The notes under the pieces were generated by a model that saw only the letters and a program-made list of their open reading frames with translations, ran no database searches and had not been told where the DNA came from. Positions 26,120 to 35,183 of a stretch of DNA of 64,000 bases are shown here, one piece after another; position 1 is the stretch's first letter; each line of letters starts with the position of its first letter. The translations under genes and the position numbers were made by a program. This DNA is from Neptunicoccus cionae (GTDB lineage Bacteria > Pseudomonadota > Alphaproteobacteria > Rhodobacterales > Rhodobacteraceae): assembly GCF_014643735.1 (NCBI RefSeq), contig NZ_BMKA01000010.1:1-64000 (forward strand), in the 5' to 3' direction.

Positions 26120-27325
26120 CTATTGCGGCATCTCCCCCGAAATCCGTTTGAGTCCGGCAGCGCGGGGATCATAGTGATAGCCCGTTATTGTGCCGTCCCT
26201 GATCTTTTCGACAGCGTCGTTGATTACAAAGAGAGGAACGAGGAACCATTCTCGCGGGACCACAGGCCTTCCAAAGCGATCCATGATCTCGATCTCGAGC
26301 CGTGCAGGTTCGAAAATGCGGTGGATCAGGTTCTCCAACTTGGACCGATTGATGTTGTAGAGCTCGTATGTCGCGACCACCTCGACATTCGCCATCAGAA
26401 ACGTCGGCTGCAACTGCGCGCCGGCGATCCGCTTCTCGACGCTCATATTGGTAACGCCGATCTTGTGCACCAGTTCCCGGTTTTCCGTGACGAGTGGATG
26501 ATCGGATTTGCTGCGAAGCACATAAATGATCCCGCTCGCCTCATCACCATCGATTGTCTGGTCCGAAAAAAGTGGGCCTGCCGATGGGTCAGTGATTCGG
26601 CGTCCCGCGCCGTCCTTGTTCAACGCGCGCTGGAGCGAGCGCATCAGCATGTTGCTCTCGGTGCCGTTGTCAAAAATCACCCGCAGACGAGCATCGGTAC
26701 GACCTTGCTCATTCGTGATGGTCTCACCCTTTTCAGTAACATAGGCTTTCTGACCGCCGACGATGAAAAAGCGGCCCTTCTCAATCTCGGCTTTCATCTC
26801 GAAAGGGCGGGTCTCCCGCAAACCGCTATCCAGTTCTTTCTGGACCATCTCGAACAATGGCTTGAACTTCGAAAAATCTTCGCATTTTTCGCGATTGGCG
26901 ACCTCGTCGGCGGCCTTTTTCTCGGCTGTAGAGCGGACATGCTTCAATTCTGTGAGTGGTGACTTGGCTACTTCTACGCCCAACTCAGCGAGCAGGGCAT
27001 CGTCTTCTAGATCTTCGGCGCCCGACGTTGAGGCCGCAAAGGTTTCTGCAAGAAGACCTTGCTCGTCCAGTGGGGCAAGGAGATCGCGGCACTCCTGCAA
27101 GTCGCGGATCCGATCAAGACGCACGGCGTAGAGGCGTTCAAAGATATCAAGATCCTCCCCGTGTTGGGGAGGCTGGCCATGCTCCTCTGCAAATCGCGAG
27201 ATTCCCTCAAAACCTGCGACGATGCGTTCTTCGCGTGGTGTGCGGCTGAGCTGCTTCTTGACTTCGACCTCGACGCCAAGCTCAGCAAGGAGGGCATCAT
27301 CTTCGTCGGTGAAACTCTTAGCCAT
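26120..27325 (-). CDS. GIY-YIG nuclease-domain protein of the defence operon
   Basis: A 401-residue protein. The C-terminal part is a GIY-YIG domain of the T5orf172/MUG113 type: GIIYVL (264-269), KIGVT (287-291), Arg298 in VEKRI, the catalytic-type Glu330 in SKLENLIHRIF, and EWF at 358-360. The N-terminal part is acidic and helical and contains the 12-residue string DDALLAELGVEV twice (9-20 and 108-119). It overlaps the helicase gene by 8 bp and is the last gene of the operon. The probable role is DNA cleavage together with the helicase, while the methylase protects the host; this is inferred from gene order and family. Confidence 0.8.
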   Translation of the reverse strand: MAKSFTDEDDALLAELGVEVEVKKQLSRTPREERIVAGFEGISRFAEEHGQPPQHGEDLDIFERLYAVRLDRIRDLQECRDLLAPLDEQGLLAETFAASTSGAEDLEDDALLAELGVEVAKSPLTELKHVRSTAEKKAADEVANREKCEDFSKFKPLFEMVQKELDSGLRETRPFEMKAEIEKGRFFIVGGQKAYVTEKGETITNEQGRTDARLRVIFDNGTESNMLMRSLQRALNKDGAGRRITDPSAGPLFSDQTIDGDEASGIIYVLRSKSDHPLVTENRELVHKIGVTNMSVEKRIAGAQLQPTFLMANVEVVATYELYNINRSKLENLIHRIFEPARLEIEIMDRFGRPVVPREWFLVPLFVINDAVEKIRDGTITGYHYDPRAAGLKRISGEMPQ

Positions 27326-29366
27326 TGGCAGCTTCCTGCTTCATGCGCGCGAGATAAGCCACACCTTCGGCCATTTTCTTTTCCCACGGGTCCGGTGAAG
27401 TAATCGACGGCAGGCGGCCTCGCTCTTGCTTGAACTTGACGGCTCGCTTCGCAAGATCGCGCGCCTCATCCGGTGACAGTTGCACTTTTTTCGCCGAGAT
27501 GACGGCCTGGACCTGCCGAAGGCTTTCCTCGCTCATAGTCTTTGCCAGAATCGAGTAGGCTTCGCCGAACGGGTTGATGCGATCAATCAGGTCGATGTCG
27601 AGTTCGCGCACGTCCATTGCGAATTTGCGCACCCCGTCGATCAAGGCGGTATTGCCGGTTGTTTCTGTGTCATCGCGGTTCGACAGCGCGATCTCTTTTG
27701 CCTTTTGGGTCAGGTTCAGCGCAGCAACTGCGTGTTGGCGCACCGCTTCCTGATCCTCTGCATCTAGCTCTGGGAACCTAGCACCGACAATCTTGCCCAT
27801 GCGGACCTGCGTCAGTTCCTCCGGCACCAGCTCTTCGTCGAAGAGACCCCGTTCGATCGTAGTCTTGTCCTGAACGAAAGCTGTGATGACCTCATTGAGG
27901 TCCTCTTGGCAGATGCGCTTGGCTTCCTTGCTCTTGGGTTCGACCAGGCCTTTGATTTCGATCTGGAACTGCCCGCTGGCCTCGTCGAAGCCGACGTTTT
28001 CCTTGTTGGGATCATAGCCGCCCTCACCGTAATCAAACCCTTCGACAGGGCCACTTTTCACGGTCTTGGGTGTGAAGTTGAAACGCGGGGCCAGCACCTG
28101 TTCCATCAGCAGGCTCGCTGCGATCGCTTTCAGTGTATCGTTGACTGCCTCGGTCACGGCTTCGGCCGCGGCGTCGGGCTCCGCGATAAGGTTGGTGAAG
28201 CGCGCGCGCATCTTGCCCTCGGCATCGCGGGTGGCACGGCCGATGATCTGCACGATCTCCGTCAGGCTGGCGCGATAACCCACCGTCAGGGCGTGTTCGC
28301 ACCAGATCCAGTCAAACCCTTCTTTCGCCATCCCGAGGGCGATGATGATGTCGACATGGTCGCGGTTGTTCTTATGCGCAGGGTCCTTCAGTGCGTTGGA
28401 CACCTTGTCCCGCTTGGCCGGTTCATCATCGACCAGATCGGCGATGCGCAGCACCCGCTCCTCGGGCGTCTTGACCAGCTGAAAGCCTGTGATGGGATCC
28501 GCTCCCTGCCAATCGCCCAGGGCGTCAATGATATGCTCGACCTCGCGATGCTTGTCCTTGGTGCTTTCGCGCGAGTTCACGTTCGGGATGTGAAGGATCG
28601 TCTTCTCGGTCGGATCCAAAACCTTGAGAATGTCGTCCGCATAGGACCCGGAATAGAAGAAATAACCGATGTCAAGCGTCTTGAGGTATTTGTAGCCATT
28701 CAATTGCTGATAGTAGGTATAGGTGAAGGTATCGAACTTTGCCTCATCTTCGGGCGACAGAACGGCTTCGGCATCGCCGCGGAAATAGGACCCGGTCATC
28801 GCAACCAGATGCACCTTGTCGCGCGCGACAAGGGCGCCCAGATGCGTGCCCAGCTTATTATCAGGGTTGGCAGAGACGTGGTGAAACTCGTCTACCGCGA
28901 TGAGCCGATCGTCAAACGCTTCAATCCCGAACTTGTCCACGGCGAACCGAAAGGTCGCGTGGGTGCAGACCAGAACCTTGTCGTCGCTCGCCAAGAACTT
29001 GCCGACAGCGCCCACTTTGCCATCATCCCCGCCGGGAGCGTTGCACAGGTTCCATCGCGGTTGCACGGTCCAGTCTGCCCAGAAGCCGTACTTGCTCAGT
29101 GGCTCGTCGTTGAAGCTGGACCCGATGGATTTTTCTGGCACCACGACGATGGCCTGACGCAGGCCCTGGTTGTATAGCTTGTCGAGTGCTATGAACATGA
29201 GCGCGCGGCTTTTGCCAGATGCCGGCGGCGACTTGATCAGCAGGTATTGCTCGCCCCGCTTCTCATAGGCACCCTCTTGCATTTCGCGCATGCCAAGCTC
29301 GTTCGATTTGGTCGAGCTTCCATTGGCCGCGTAATTGACAGAGACGGAAGGAACTTGCTTTGTCAT
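27318..29366 (-). CDS. SF2 DEAD/DEAH-type helicase of the defence operon
   Basis: A 682-residue helicase. Walker A is PASGKS (48-53), motif II is DEFH (159-162), motif III lies in AMTGSYFRGD, and motif VI is QIIGRATRD (373-381). The first 37 residues form a leader (PSVSVNYAANGS, NELGMREMQE) that is repeated in diverged form in the 49-residue gene at 31011. The C-terminal 300 residues carry no domain I recognise. It overlaps the GIY-YIG gene, and is separated from the ATPase gene by 175 bp that contain two copies of an 18-mer. It probably translocates on DNA to bring the nuclease to non-methylated targets. Confidence 0.87.
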   Translation of the reverse strand: MTKQVPSVSVNYAANGSSTKSNELGMREMQEGAYEKRGEQYLLIKSPPASGKSRALMFIALDKLYNQGLRQAIVVVPEKSIGSSFNDEPLSKYGFWADWTVQPRWNLCNAPGGDDGKVGAVGKFLASDDKVLVCTHATFRFAVDKFGIEAFDDRLIAVDEFHHVSANPDNKLGTHLGALVARDKVHLVAMTGSYFRGDAEAVLSPEDEAKFDTFTYTYYQQLNGYKYLKTLDIGYFFYSGSYADDILKVLDPTEKTILHIPNVNSRESTKDKHREVEHIIDALGDWQGADPITGFQLVKTPEERVLRIADLVDDEPAKRDKVSNALKDPAHKNNRDHVDIIIALGMAKEGFDWIWCEHALTVGYRASLTEIVQIIGRATRDAEGKMRARFTNLIAEPDAAAEAVTEAVNDTLKAIAASLLMEQVLAPRFNFTPKTVKSGPVEGFDYGEGGYDPNKENVGFDEASGQFQIEIKGLVEPKSKEAKRICQEDLNEVITAFVQDKTTIERGLFDEELVPEELTQVRMGKIVGARFPELDAEDQEAVRQHAVAALNLTQKAKEIALSNRDDTETTGNTALIDGVRKFAMDVRELDIDLIDRINPFGEAYSILAKTMSEESLRQVQAVISAKKVQLSPDEARDLAKRAVKFKQERGRLPSITSPDPWEKKMAEGVAYLARMKQEAANG

Positions 29367-29412
29367 GATGTTTTCCTTCTGAGGGGCGCAGAATCATTCG
29401 CTTTAGGGCAGG

Positions 29413-29529
29413 CAATCAAAACCCGATCAAGTAGCGATACCGCACCACGCCTATCGTAACAGTATGATTTATATGTATTTTCCAATTTACGCCCTCTAGC
29501 CCACATACGCACAATCAAAACCCGATCAA
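29413..29529. repeat. two direct copies of an 18-mer, 99 bp apart
   Basis: CAATCAAAACCCGATCAA occurs exactly at 29413-29430 and again at 29512-29529, in the gap between the AlbA_2/HATPase gene and the helicase gene. The intervening 81 bp are not similar to each other. They could be operator copies for the downstream helicase genes or a scar of recombination. With only two copies and unlike spacing this is not a CRISPR. Confidence 0.6.
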
Positions 29530-29541
29530 ATGTTATCCCTG

Positions 29542-31014
29542 TCACGCCCATGAGGGGACATAGCCAGCACGAGGGCGTTCAGCATCCGCAGGACGGATCA
29601 GACCAGCATCCAGCGTTGCGCGAATAACCCGCGACGCCTGCGCAGCGTTCTGGTCGTCGATGCCGAGCCGCTCCCGAAGTGTCGCGTTCGTCATCTTCTG
29701 ACCGCCTACGTATTTGAGCGCGGCATGTTGGTAACACGCTCGCACGGCTTCTTCCGGTGTCATGTCCGCAAAGCGGCGTGGTGCAAACAGAACCACGCGC
29801 ACGGCGTCTCCCTCCATGCGGAAATCCGGTGGGGGCAACTGGTGTAGCTCAACCGCCGAGATCACCTTGTCGATGCCGGTGCCTTGTTCTTCGCAAAGTT
29901 TCATGCGCCGCATCAAGGAAGCAAGAGCTTCATTTCGGGAACGCGGGGGCGAGTCCAAAAACCGGTCGGGGCTAACCAAGGGGGCGCCCGGGTTCGTGAT
30001 CTCCATGCGATCGCTGAATAACTCGATGAGTGGACCGGCACCGGTGATCGTCATGTCCTGGTGGATCAATGCGTTGGCGATCAATTCGCGGATCGCTATC
30101 GACGGGTAGAGCGGACGCTCCTCGCGGAATGCTTTACCAATCAATTCGTTGCGGGGCAGAAGGCCGTCGATGTAATCCACCAGCCCCTGAAATCCCGCTG
30201 CATAGCCGCGCTGGCCGTCCTGGCGGTGGCTCACGTCATCTGCACGTCCGGTGCCAGCATAGGCCACGAAACGAACCCCTTTGCGCTCTACAGAGGGGCC
30301 GAAATCGGAAAGTTTCTTGGCATACAGGATTGCGCCCAGATTGGTAATGTTCCAGCGGTCGCTTACATCTTTCTGGATCAGACGATCTGCCAATAGCTTG
30401 TCGAAGATCCCCTGCCTGTTATCCGGCAAGGGCTGGCCCGTAAGATCGAAGTAGTTGGCGTAATTCAGCCGCGCAAGAACGTCGTCGCCGGACAGGAACT
30501 GCGCCGCGACGCCTGTCTCCCAAGCGTAGGGCTGCAACTTGCTCCAGAGGGCACGCAGGCGTTCCGGATGGTCGGACAGGCGCGGCGTGGCACTGCCGAT
30601 GCGCAAATAGGCGGTCCGGTCAAACTCTACCGGAGCGGTTGCGGCGGCGGGGATAGTCAGCAGGATCAGGCGCTGCCCGTCATGATCGACCTCTTCGAAC
30701 CGGAACTCGATGCCCGGCTGGAGGTGGTTGGCCACCCACAGTTCGAGCGGCTGCCCCTTCTCCTTTTTCACGGTCGGCTCGAAACTCGTGCCGACAACCG
30801 CATGATCGCCGTCTCGCACCCCCCAGACCACATAGGCATAGTGCTGATCGGCCAGCCGTGCAGCATTGGACAAGGCAGAGATCAGCTTGCCGATCAACGG
30901 CCCGTCGGCATTGTTTTCCTTGAACTCGATCCATGTGGTTTCCGCTGGTTTGGCACGCAGATCGTCCACCAACCTGCGGGTGCGTTCCGCGCTCATGACA
31001 GGGTCAAGGGTCAT
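29542..31014 (-). CDS. AlbA_2/HATPase ATP-binding protein
   Basis: A 490-residue protein. The N-terminal AlbA_2 (Schlafen-type) domain is marked by TTWIEFKEN (about 26-34) and AYVVWGVRDGD; the C-terminal half has an HATPase_c_4-type block with IRELIANALIHQD and SDRMEITNPGAPL, and a winged-helix-like end. The start at 31014 is chosen because its ATG overlaps the stop of the 49-residue gene by 4 bp; a longer frame from 31068 lacks this. Such proteins occur as regulators or effectors in defence islands, and would be the ATPase of an Hma-like system. Its exact activity is unknown. Confidence 0.8.
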   Translation of the reverse strand: MTLDPVMSAERTRRLVDDLRAKPAETTWIEFKENNADGPLIGKLISALSNAARLADQHYAYVVWGVRDGDHAVVGTSFEPTVKKEKGQPLELWVANHLQPGIEFRFEEVDHDGQRLILLTIPAAATAPVEFDRTAYLRIGSATPRLSDHPERLRALWSKLQPYAWETGVAAQFLSGDDVLARLNYANYFDLTGQPLPDNRQGIFDKLLADRLIQKDVSDRWNITNLGAILYAKKLSDFGPSVERKGVRFVAYAGTGRADDVSHRQDGQRGYAAGFQGLVDYIDGLLPRNELIGKAFREERPLYPSIAIRELIANALIHQDMTITGAGPLIELFSDRMEITNPGAPLVSPDRFLDSPPRSRNEALASLMRRMKLCEEQGTGIDKVISAVELHQLPPPDFRMEGDAVRVVLFAPRRFADMTPEEAVRACYQHAALKYVGGQKMTNATLRERLGIDDQNAAQASRVIRATLDAGLIRPADAERPRAGYVPSWA

Positions 31015-31160
31015 AGTGTGTCCACTTTCTGACCCACCACGCCTGGGTAGCGTTTGTCGTAGGGGCATTCCTGTATTGCTCGCCGGCCCAGGTCGTTCGG
31101 CTTGGCCGGGCTACCGTTGGTGGCATAAATAATCGAAATGGAGGGAAAACCTTTGATCAT
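31011..31160 (-). pseudogene. 49-residue remnant of a second helicase N-terminus
   Basis: The frame from the ATG at 31160 to the TGA at 31011 encodes 49 residues whose first 36 align with residues 1-37 of the helicase at 27318: PSISIIYATNGS against PSVSVNYAANGS, then NDLGRRAIQE against NELGMREMQE, then Y-K-R. About 18 of 32 aligned residues are identical; similarity stops before Walker A. The gene overlaps its neighbours on both sides by 4 bp (ATGA), so it is still placed to be translated. I read it as the stump of an older helicase gene cut by the arrival of the AlbA_2/HATPase gene. Confidence 0.65.
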
Positions 31161-32041
31161 TGACCTCTCACCCGCTTATCAAAACGTCTTAAAAATATGC
31201 GGGCTGTGATCAGGATTATTTGAAACCGAAAAGCACAATCTTCTTCATCTGACAGGCCCGGATGGCTGCCGTGCGGATGCAATCTTGCCCACAACCCCAA
31301 TACGTACGCAGGTTTGCCTCTGTCGTTCTCCCACTCATTGTATTCGTGAAGTAGGAACGGTCCCGATTTTGTATCTGCAAGATATTGCCTCTTTGCGTCA
31401 TCGCTAACCTTAGGATCACATCCAAAATACTCCGCAATTTTGTCCAGCAGTTCCTGATAGAAATCTCTGATCATCGCGTTGGCGGAAGACCAGTTCCCTT
31501 GCGAAAAGTTCTGAATCGCTTGATCCAAATGCCCCTTGGCGGCGCCCAACCCGTGCCGACCAAGTAAGGCCTCAATTTCGCTGGTCGCCTCTCGAAAATC
31601 TGTCTCAGGTACATCCTCAGGCAGCATCCGCCTGAGAACAGTCTGTGTAATGACCCTTGGAGCGTCATCGAAAATGGAAGATCTGCCCATTGGGTCTGGA
31701 ACCTCCTCTTCCACAAGTGTGAAGCCATCCATTTTCAGACCAGCAAGAAGACGCAACCAGACATCTGGCTTGTTGCGCTTGCTTTGCTCGGATGCCGTAA
31801 TTGCATGCTCAATCATGGCTCTGCTTAGGTCACAGTTTCCGTTGACCGTCGGAACAGAACGTCCCCCCATACTGCTTCTTGCGAACCGAACCATTTCAAT
31901 GGCCTTCGATGCTACCGATCCAGAACCACAGAATTCGTCAACACCCCACCCTAGGGTGAGAGACGAGAAAGCGGTTTGTGTCGACATTTCAGCAATCATC
32001 TCGCCCGCTGCCATCAACGTCATGCTGTTAAAGTCGCTCAT
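31157..32041 (-). CDS. possible abortive-infection-type protein
   Basis: A 294-residue protein without a signal peptide or clear membrane segment. The last third, with AYVLGLWARLHPHGSHPGLSDEEDCAFRFQIILITARIFLRRF, resembles the C-terminal domain of abortive-infection-type proteins (PF14355-like), but this rests on pattern memory only. The N-terminal half is unknown. It overlaps the methyltransferase gene by 4 bp and the helicase stump by 4 bp, so it belongs to the same translational chain. Confidence 0.55.
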   Translation of the reverse strand: MSDFNSMTLMAAGEMIAEMSTQTAFSSLTLGWGVDEFCGSGSVASKAIEMVRFARSSMGGRSVPTVNGNCDLSRAMIEHAITASEQSKRNKPDVWLRLLAGLKMDGFTLVEEEVPDPMGRSSIFDDAPRVITQTVLRRMLPEDVPETDFREATSEIEALLGRHGLGAAKGHLDQAIQNFSQGNWSSANAMIRDFYQELLDKIAEYFGCDPKVSDDAKRQYLADTKSGPFLLHEYNEWENDRGKPAYVLGLWARLHPHGSHPGLSDEEDCAFRFQIILITARIFLRRFDKRVRGQ

Positions 32042-34761
32042 GCGCTCACCTTCGTCGTCATCTTCGTGTACATCTCGAACAGTTTTTCCAGCCGTTCGGT
32101 GTCGTTGCGGAAACGGCGGCCGATGTAGATGCGTTCCAGCACCTCGTCGTTGTGGTCATGCGCTGCGCGGAGGTTGGCGGGCATTTTTTCGGGGTCGTAG
32201 AGGTCGGCGATGGTGGCGGGGAAATGCGCCTCGCGGGCCAGAAGGATACCTTCGGCCGCCGCTGTCAGGTCGGCGCGGTTCTTTTCGGTCAGTTTCGGGA
32301 CGGGGAAGGTGTTCCAGCCCATGGTGTTAGAGTAGCGATATCGAGTTTCCAGCTTCCCGCAAACCGTGGCGATCCAGACCAGATGCAGGCGCGAGGCGAT
32401 CAGCGCCATGTTCCAGAGCGGGGCATCGTATAATGCGAGAGCGAGATTGGATACGCGAACGTCACTGGGCATCAAGCCACACGGCAGGTATTCTCGACGT
32501 TCAGAGGATACGCTTGGAACGACGATGGAATTTACTTCTCCAATGATTGTTCGCTCGAACTTGTACGGCGTCAGCAAGCCCGCTTTGCCGCGCTCGCTCC
32601 CACCCTGTCGGTAGATTCGAATGCGCTCCAAACGTTCCGCAATCGGAGGTATTGAGAATGCAAGTTCTGCTTGGTGATCTTCAATCCAAAGACAATATCT
32701 TTGTTGCCCATTGATGAACTCGCTCGATCCTACAATTGGCTTCACGAGAGGAGATGCCTGAGGGAAACCTTCCAAGAGATCGTTCGCTTCGTCAGGCGAC
32801 AGTAACAGGTTGCCCTGATCCCGCGGTATGTTGCCGCCGAACATTGTCGCTATCTCTGCAATTGGTTCAGAGGCACGTTCAACAATAATATTGGCCCCTT
32901 CGGTGAGGTATGCATTTATGGCTTCGACTGACTTCATGAAGTCAGCTCCATAAATAGCTTTGGACCGTTCACCAACAGCGGCGATCCCAACGATCACACA
33001 GGTGACCTGAGCATTCTTGCTCGCATTATTGCCCCAAAGAAAGTTCTGATGTCCGAAAAATATTTCTTGTCCGTTCTGAAAAATTCGGGGCCAGATCAAC
33101 GGAACTTGGACACCTTGGCAAATCGAGTTTGTAGAAACAAACGCGAAACAGCCGCCATACTTGATGAAGTCCGATGCCTTCCAGAACCAACCCGCGATGT
33201 AGTCAATTGCACGTACTTTTTTGTTTCCTGGTAGCAGCGCGTTCAGATCGTCCTTTTGCTCCTTGGTCTGATATTTGTCGCCGACATAAGGCGGGTTTCC
33301 GCAAACATACGTCTCGCCTCCTTCATTCGCGAAATCGATCTGCGCCTGATCCAGCGGCGACATGAACAAGTCATCCGCTTGAAACTTCACCCCCGTCCCC
33401 GTGGGCGGGCAGACCGACAGCCAGTCCAGCCGCAGGGCGTTGCCACAGGTGATCCAGTTCTGCGCGTCTAGCGGCAGGAACTCGGCCAACGCCTCTTTCT
33501 GGCCGCGATAGGTCACGTCGCATTGATATTCCGCGATGATCAGCGCCAGCCGCGCGATCTCGGCCGAGAAGTCGCGTAGTTCGATCCCGCGATAGTTGGT
33601 CAGGGGAATGTCGGTGCGGCGCAGCGGCTCGCCCCGGCGCTTGTTGATCTCATACTCGATCGCGCGCATTTCCTTGTAGGCGATCACAAGGAAGTTGCCC
33701 GACCCGCAGGCGGGGTCGAACACGCGGATCTTGGCCATGCGGGCGCGCAGATTGGCCAGCTTGCGGGCGTTGTCGCCCGCCGCCTCCAGTTCTGCCCGCA
33801 GATCATCTAGGAAGAGCGGGTTCAGCACCTTCAGAATGTTCGGCACGGACGTGTAGTGCATGCCGAGGACCGAGCGTTCCACCTCATCCGCGACGGCCTG
33901 GATCATCGAGCCGAAAATATCGGGGTTGATCTGTGTCCAGTCGAGGCTGCCGATATGGGACAGGTAGCGCTGCGCGATCTTGGAAAAGCGCGGCACATCG
34001 GTGCTGCCCGAGAAGAGGCCACCGTTCACATAGGGAAAGGTGTCGGCCCAGCGGGGCAGCTTGGCCTCGGCCCGTTTGGGGATGGCGGTGTTCATCGCAC
34101 GGAAGATCTCGCCGATGACTTCGTGCGTGTTCGACCCGTCGCGGTTCGCCATCTGGTCGATGGTGGCGGTGAACAGGTTGTCGCTGACGAAGATGTCGGT
34201 GTCTTCGGCGAAGAAGCAGAAGATCAGCCGCGCCATGAAATGGTTCATGTCGTGGCGTTTTTCGGCGCTGCCCCAGTCGGGGTTGTCCTTGATCAGCTCG
34301 ACATAGAGCCGGTTGAGGCGGCTGGTGGCGCGGATGTCAAACGCACTTTCGCGGATCTGCTTGACGGTAGAGATGCCGGCGAGCGGCAGGAAGAAGCCGA
34401 AGTGATCGGGGAAATCGGTGTAGCGGCAGGCGATGGTCTCGCCGGTGGTGATGTCCTCGGCCTCGAGGTCGATGCCGTCAGTGGCGAGGATGAACTTCGC
34501 CTTGGCGCGGGAGGTGGCAGGGCTTTCGCGCAGGGCGGCGAGGGTTGCCGCGATTTCGCCCGGGACGCAGGTCGCAAGGTGGATGTTGTTGGTCTGCAGG
34601 ACGCCGCCGATGTCGGACTTGTTCGATGCGCCGGTGCGCAGGCGCTTGATTGTCGTCTCCTTGTTTCCGAAGGCCATGAGGAAGGCATAGGGGAACTCTG
34701 CCGCATCAAAGGGCTGCTCGGCGAGTTCGGAAACGGCTTGTTCAATCTCAACGGCGTTCAT
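32038..34761 (-). CDS. MmeI-type class I DNA methyltransferase
   Basis: A 907-residue N6-adenine-type methyltransferase. Motif I is FDPACGSG (348-355), motif IV is NPPY (489-492), and the C-terminal half would hold the target-recognition domain. The N-terminal block ASNKSDIGGVLQTNN and PDHFGFFLPLAGI are those of the MmeI family. The PD-ExK nuclease block of true type IIL MmeI enzymes (an E-x-K motif in the first 150 residues) is not visible. The start at 34761 is chosen for its ATGA overlap with the toxin gene. It probably marks host DNA, with restriction left to the helicase and GIY-YIG proteins. Confidence 0.85.
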   Translation of the reverse strand: MNAVEIEQAVSELAEQPFDAAEFPYAFLMAFGNKETTIKRLRTGASNKSDIGGVLQTNNIHLATCVPGEIAATLAALRESPATSRAKAKFILATDGIDLEAEDITTGETIACRYTDFPDHFGFFLPLAGISTVKQIRESAFDIRATSRLNRLYVELIKDNPDWGSAEKRHDMNHFMARLIFCFFAEDTDIFVSDNLFTATIDQMANRDGSNTHEVIGEIFRAMNTAIPKRAEAKLPRWADTFPYVNGGLFSGSTDVPRFSKIAQRYLSHIGSLDWTQINPDIFGSMIQAVADEVERSVLGMHYTSVPNILKVLNPLFLDDLRAELEAAGDNARKLANLRARMAKIRVFDPACGSGNFLVIAYKEMRAIEYEINKRRGEPLRRTDIPLTNYRGIELRDFSAEIARLALIIAEYQCDVTYRGQKEALAEFLPLDAQNWITCGNALRLDWLSVCPPTGTGVKFQADDLFMSPLDQAQIDFANEGGETYVCGNPPYVGDKYQTKEQKDDLNALLPGNKKVRAIDYIAGWFWKASDFIKYGGCFAFVSTNSICQGVQVPLIWPRIFQNGQEIFFGHQNFLWGNNASKNAQVTCVIVGIAAVGERSKAIYGADFMKSVEAINAYLTEGANIIVERASEPIAEIATMFGGNIPRDQGNLLLSPDEANDLLEGFPQASPLVKPIVGSSEFINGQQRYCLWIEDHQAELAFSIPPIAERLERIRIYRQGGSERGKAGLLTPYKFERTIIGEVNSIVVPSVSSERREYLPCGLMPSDVRVSNLALALYDAPLWNMALIASRLHLVWIATVCGKLETRYRYSNTMGWNTFPVPKLTEKNRADLTAAAEGILLAREAHFPATIADLYDPEKMPANLRAAHDHNDEVLERIYIGRRFRNDTERLEKLFEMYTKMTTKVSA

Positions 34762-35180
34762 GCGGTAGTCCAGGGGTTGATCAGGTCGATCTCGCAACCC
34801 TCGAAGTCAGGCGTGTTGCGCGTGGCGACGGAGGCACCACGGGTGTGGGCAATTGAGGCAATCTGGCAATCGGCCTGGGTGATCGGTCGCCCGGCGGACC
34901 GTCGTGCGGCGGAGATGGCGGCATAGGACTGCGCGGCGGCGCTGTCGAAAGGCAGAATGCGCCCCGCAAGGTCCTCACGCAGGATGCTGTCCACTGCATC
35001 AACCAGCGCGGCGCGCCGCTTGCCGTTCCCCATGATCGCGAGGCCGTAGCGCAGTTCCGCTTCCGATATCGAGGTCAGGTAGACGTTGAGCCCGTCCTGC
35101 GCCGACAGCCATTGCTCGACCCTCGGCTCGGGAGCCGGGCGCAACAGCTCAGAGAGGACATTCGTGTCGAGGATGATCAT
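34758..35180 (-). CDS. FitB/VapC-like PIN-domain toxin
   Basis: A 140-residue PIN-domain ribonuclease. Acidic residues expected at the metal site are visible: Asp5 (DTN), Glu42 (SEAELRYG), Asp104 (TQADCQIA) and Asp125 (TPDFEG). It starts 3 bp after the antitoxin gene, and its stop overlaps the ATG of the DNA methyltransferase by 4 bp. The pair may be an ordinary addiction module, or may guard the defence operon so that its loss or failure becomes toxic. Confidence 0.88.
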   Translation of the reverse strand: MIILDTNVLSELLRPAPEPRVEQWLSAQDGLNVYLTSISEAELRYGLAIMGNGKRRAALVDAVDSILREDLAGRILPFDSAAAQSYAAISAARRSAGRPITQADCQIASIAHTRGASVATRNTPDFEGCEIDLINPWTTA

Positions 35181-35183
35181 GCG

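Noticed and set aside
27906-29177. A 423-codon plus-strand frame opposite the helicase
   Set aside because: The minus strand has all the helicase motifs in order; the antisense product is not protein-like.
29413-29529. Possible CRISPR from two identical 18-mers
   Set aside because: Only two copies, an 81-bp interval, no third repeat and no cas gene in the window.
29363-29551. A 62-codon minus-strand frame between the ATPase and helicase genes
   Set aside because: It is built around the 18-mer direct repeat, overlaps both neighbours' ends and has no family signature; it is more likely a chance frame.
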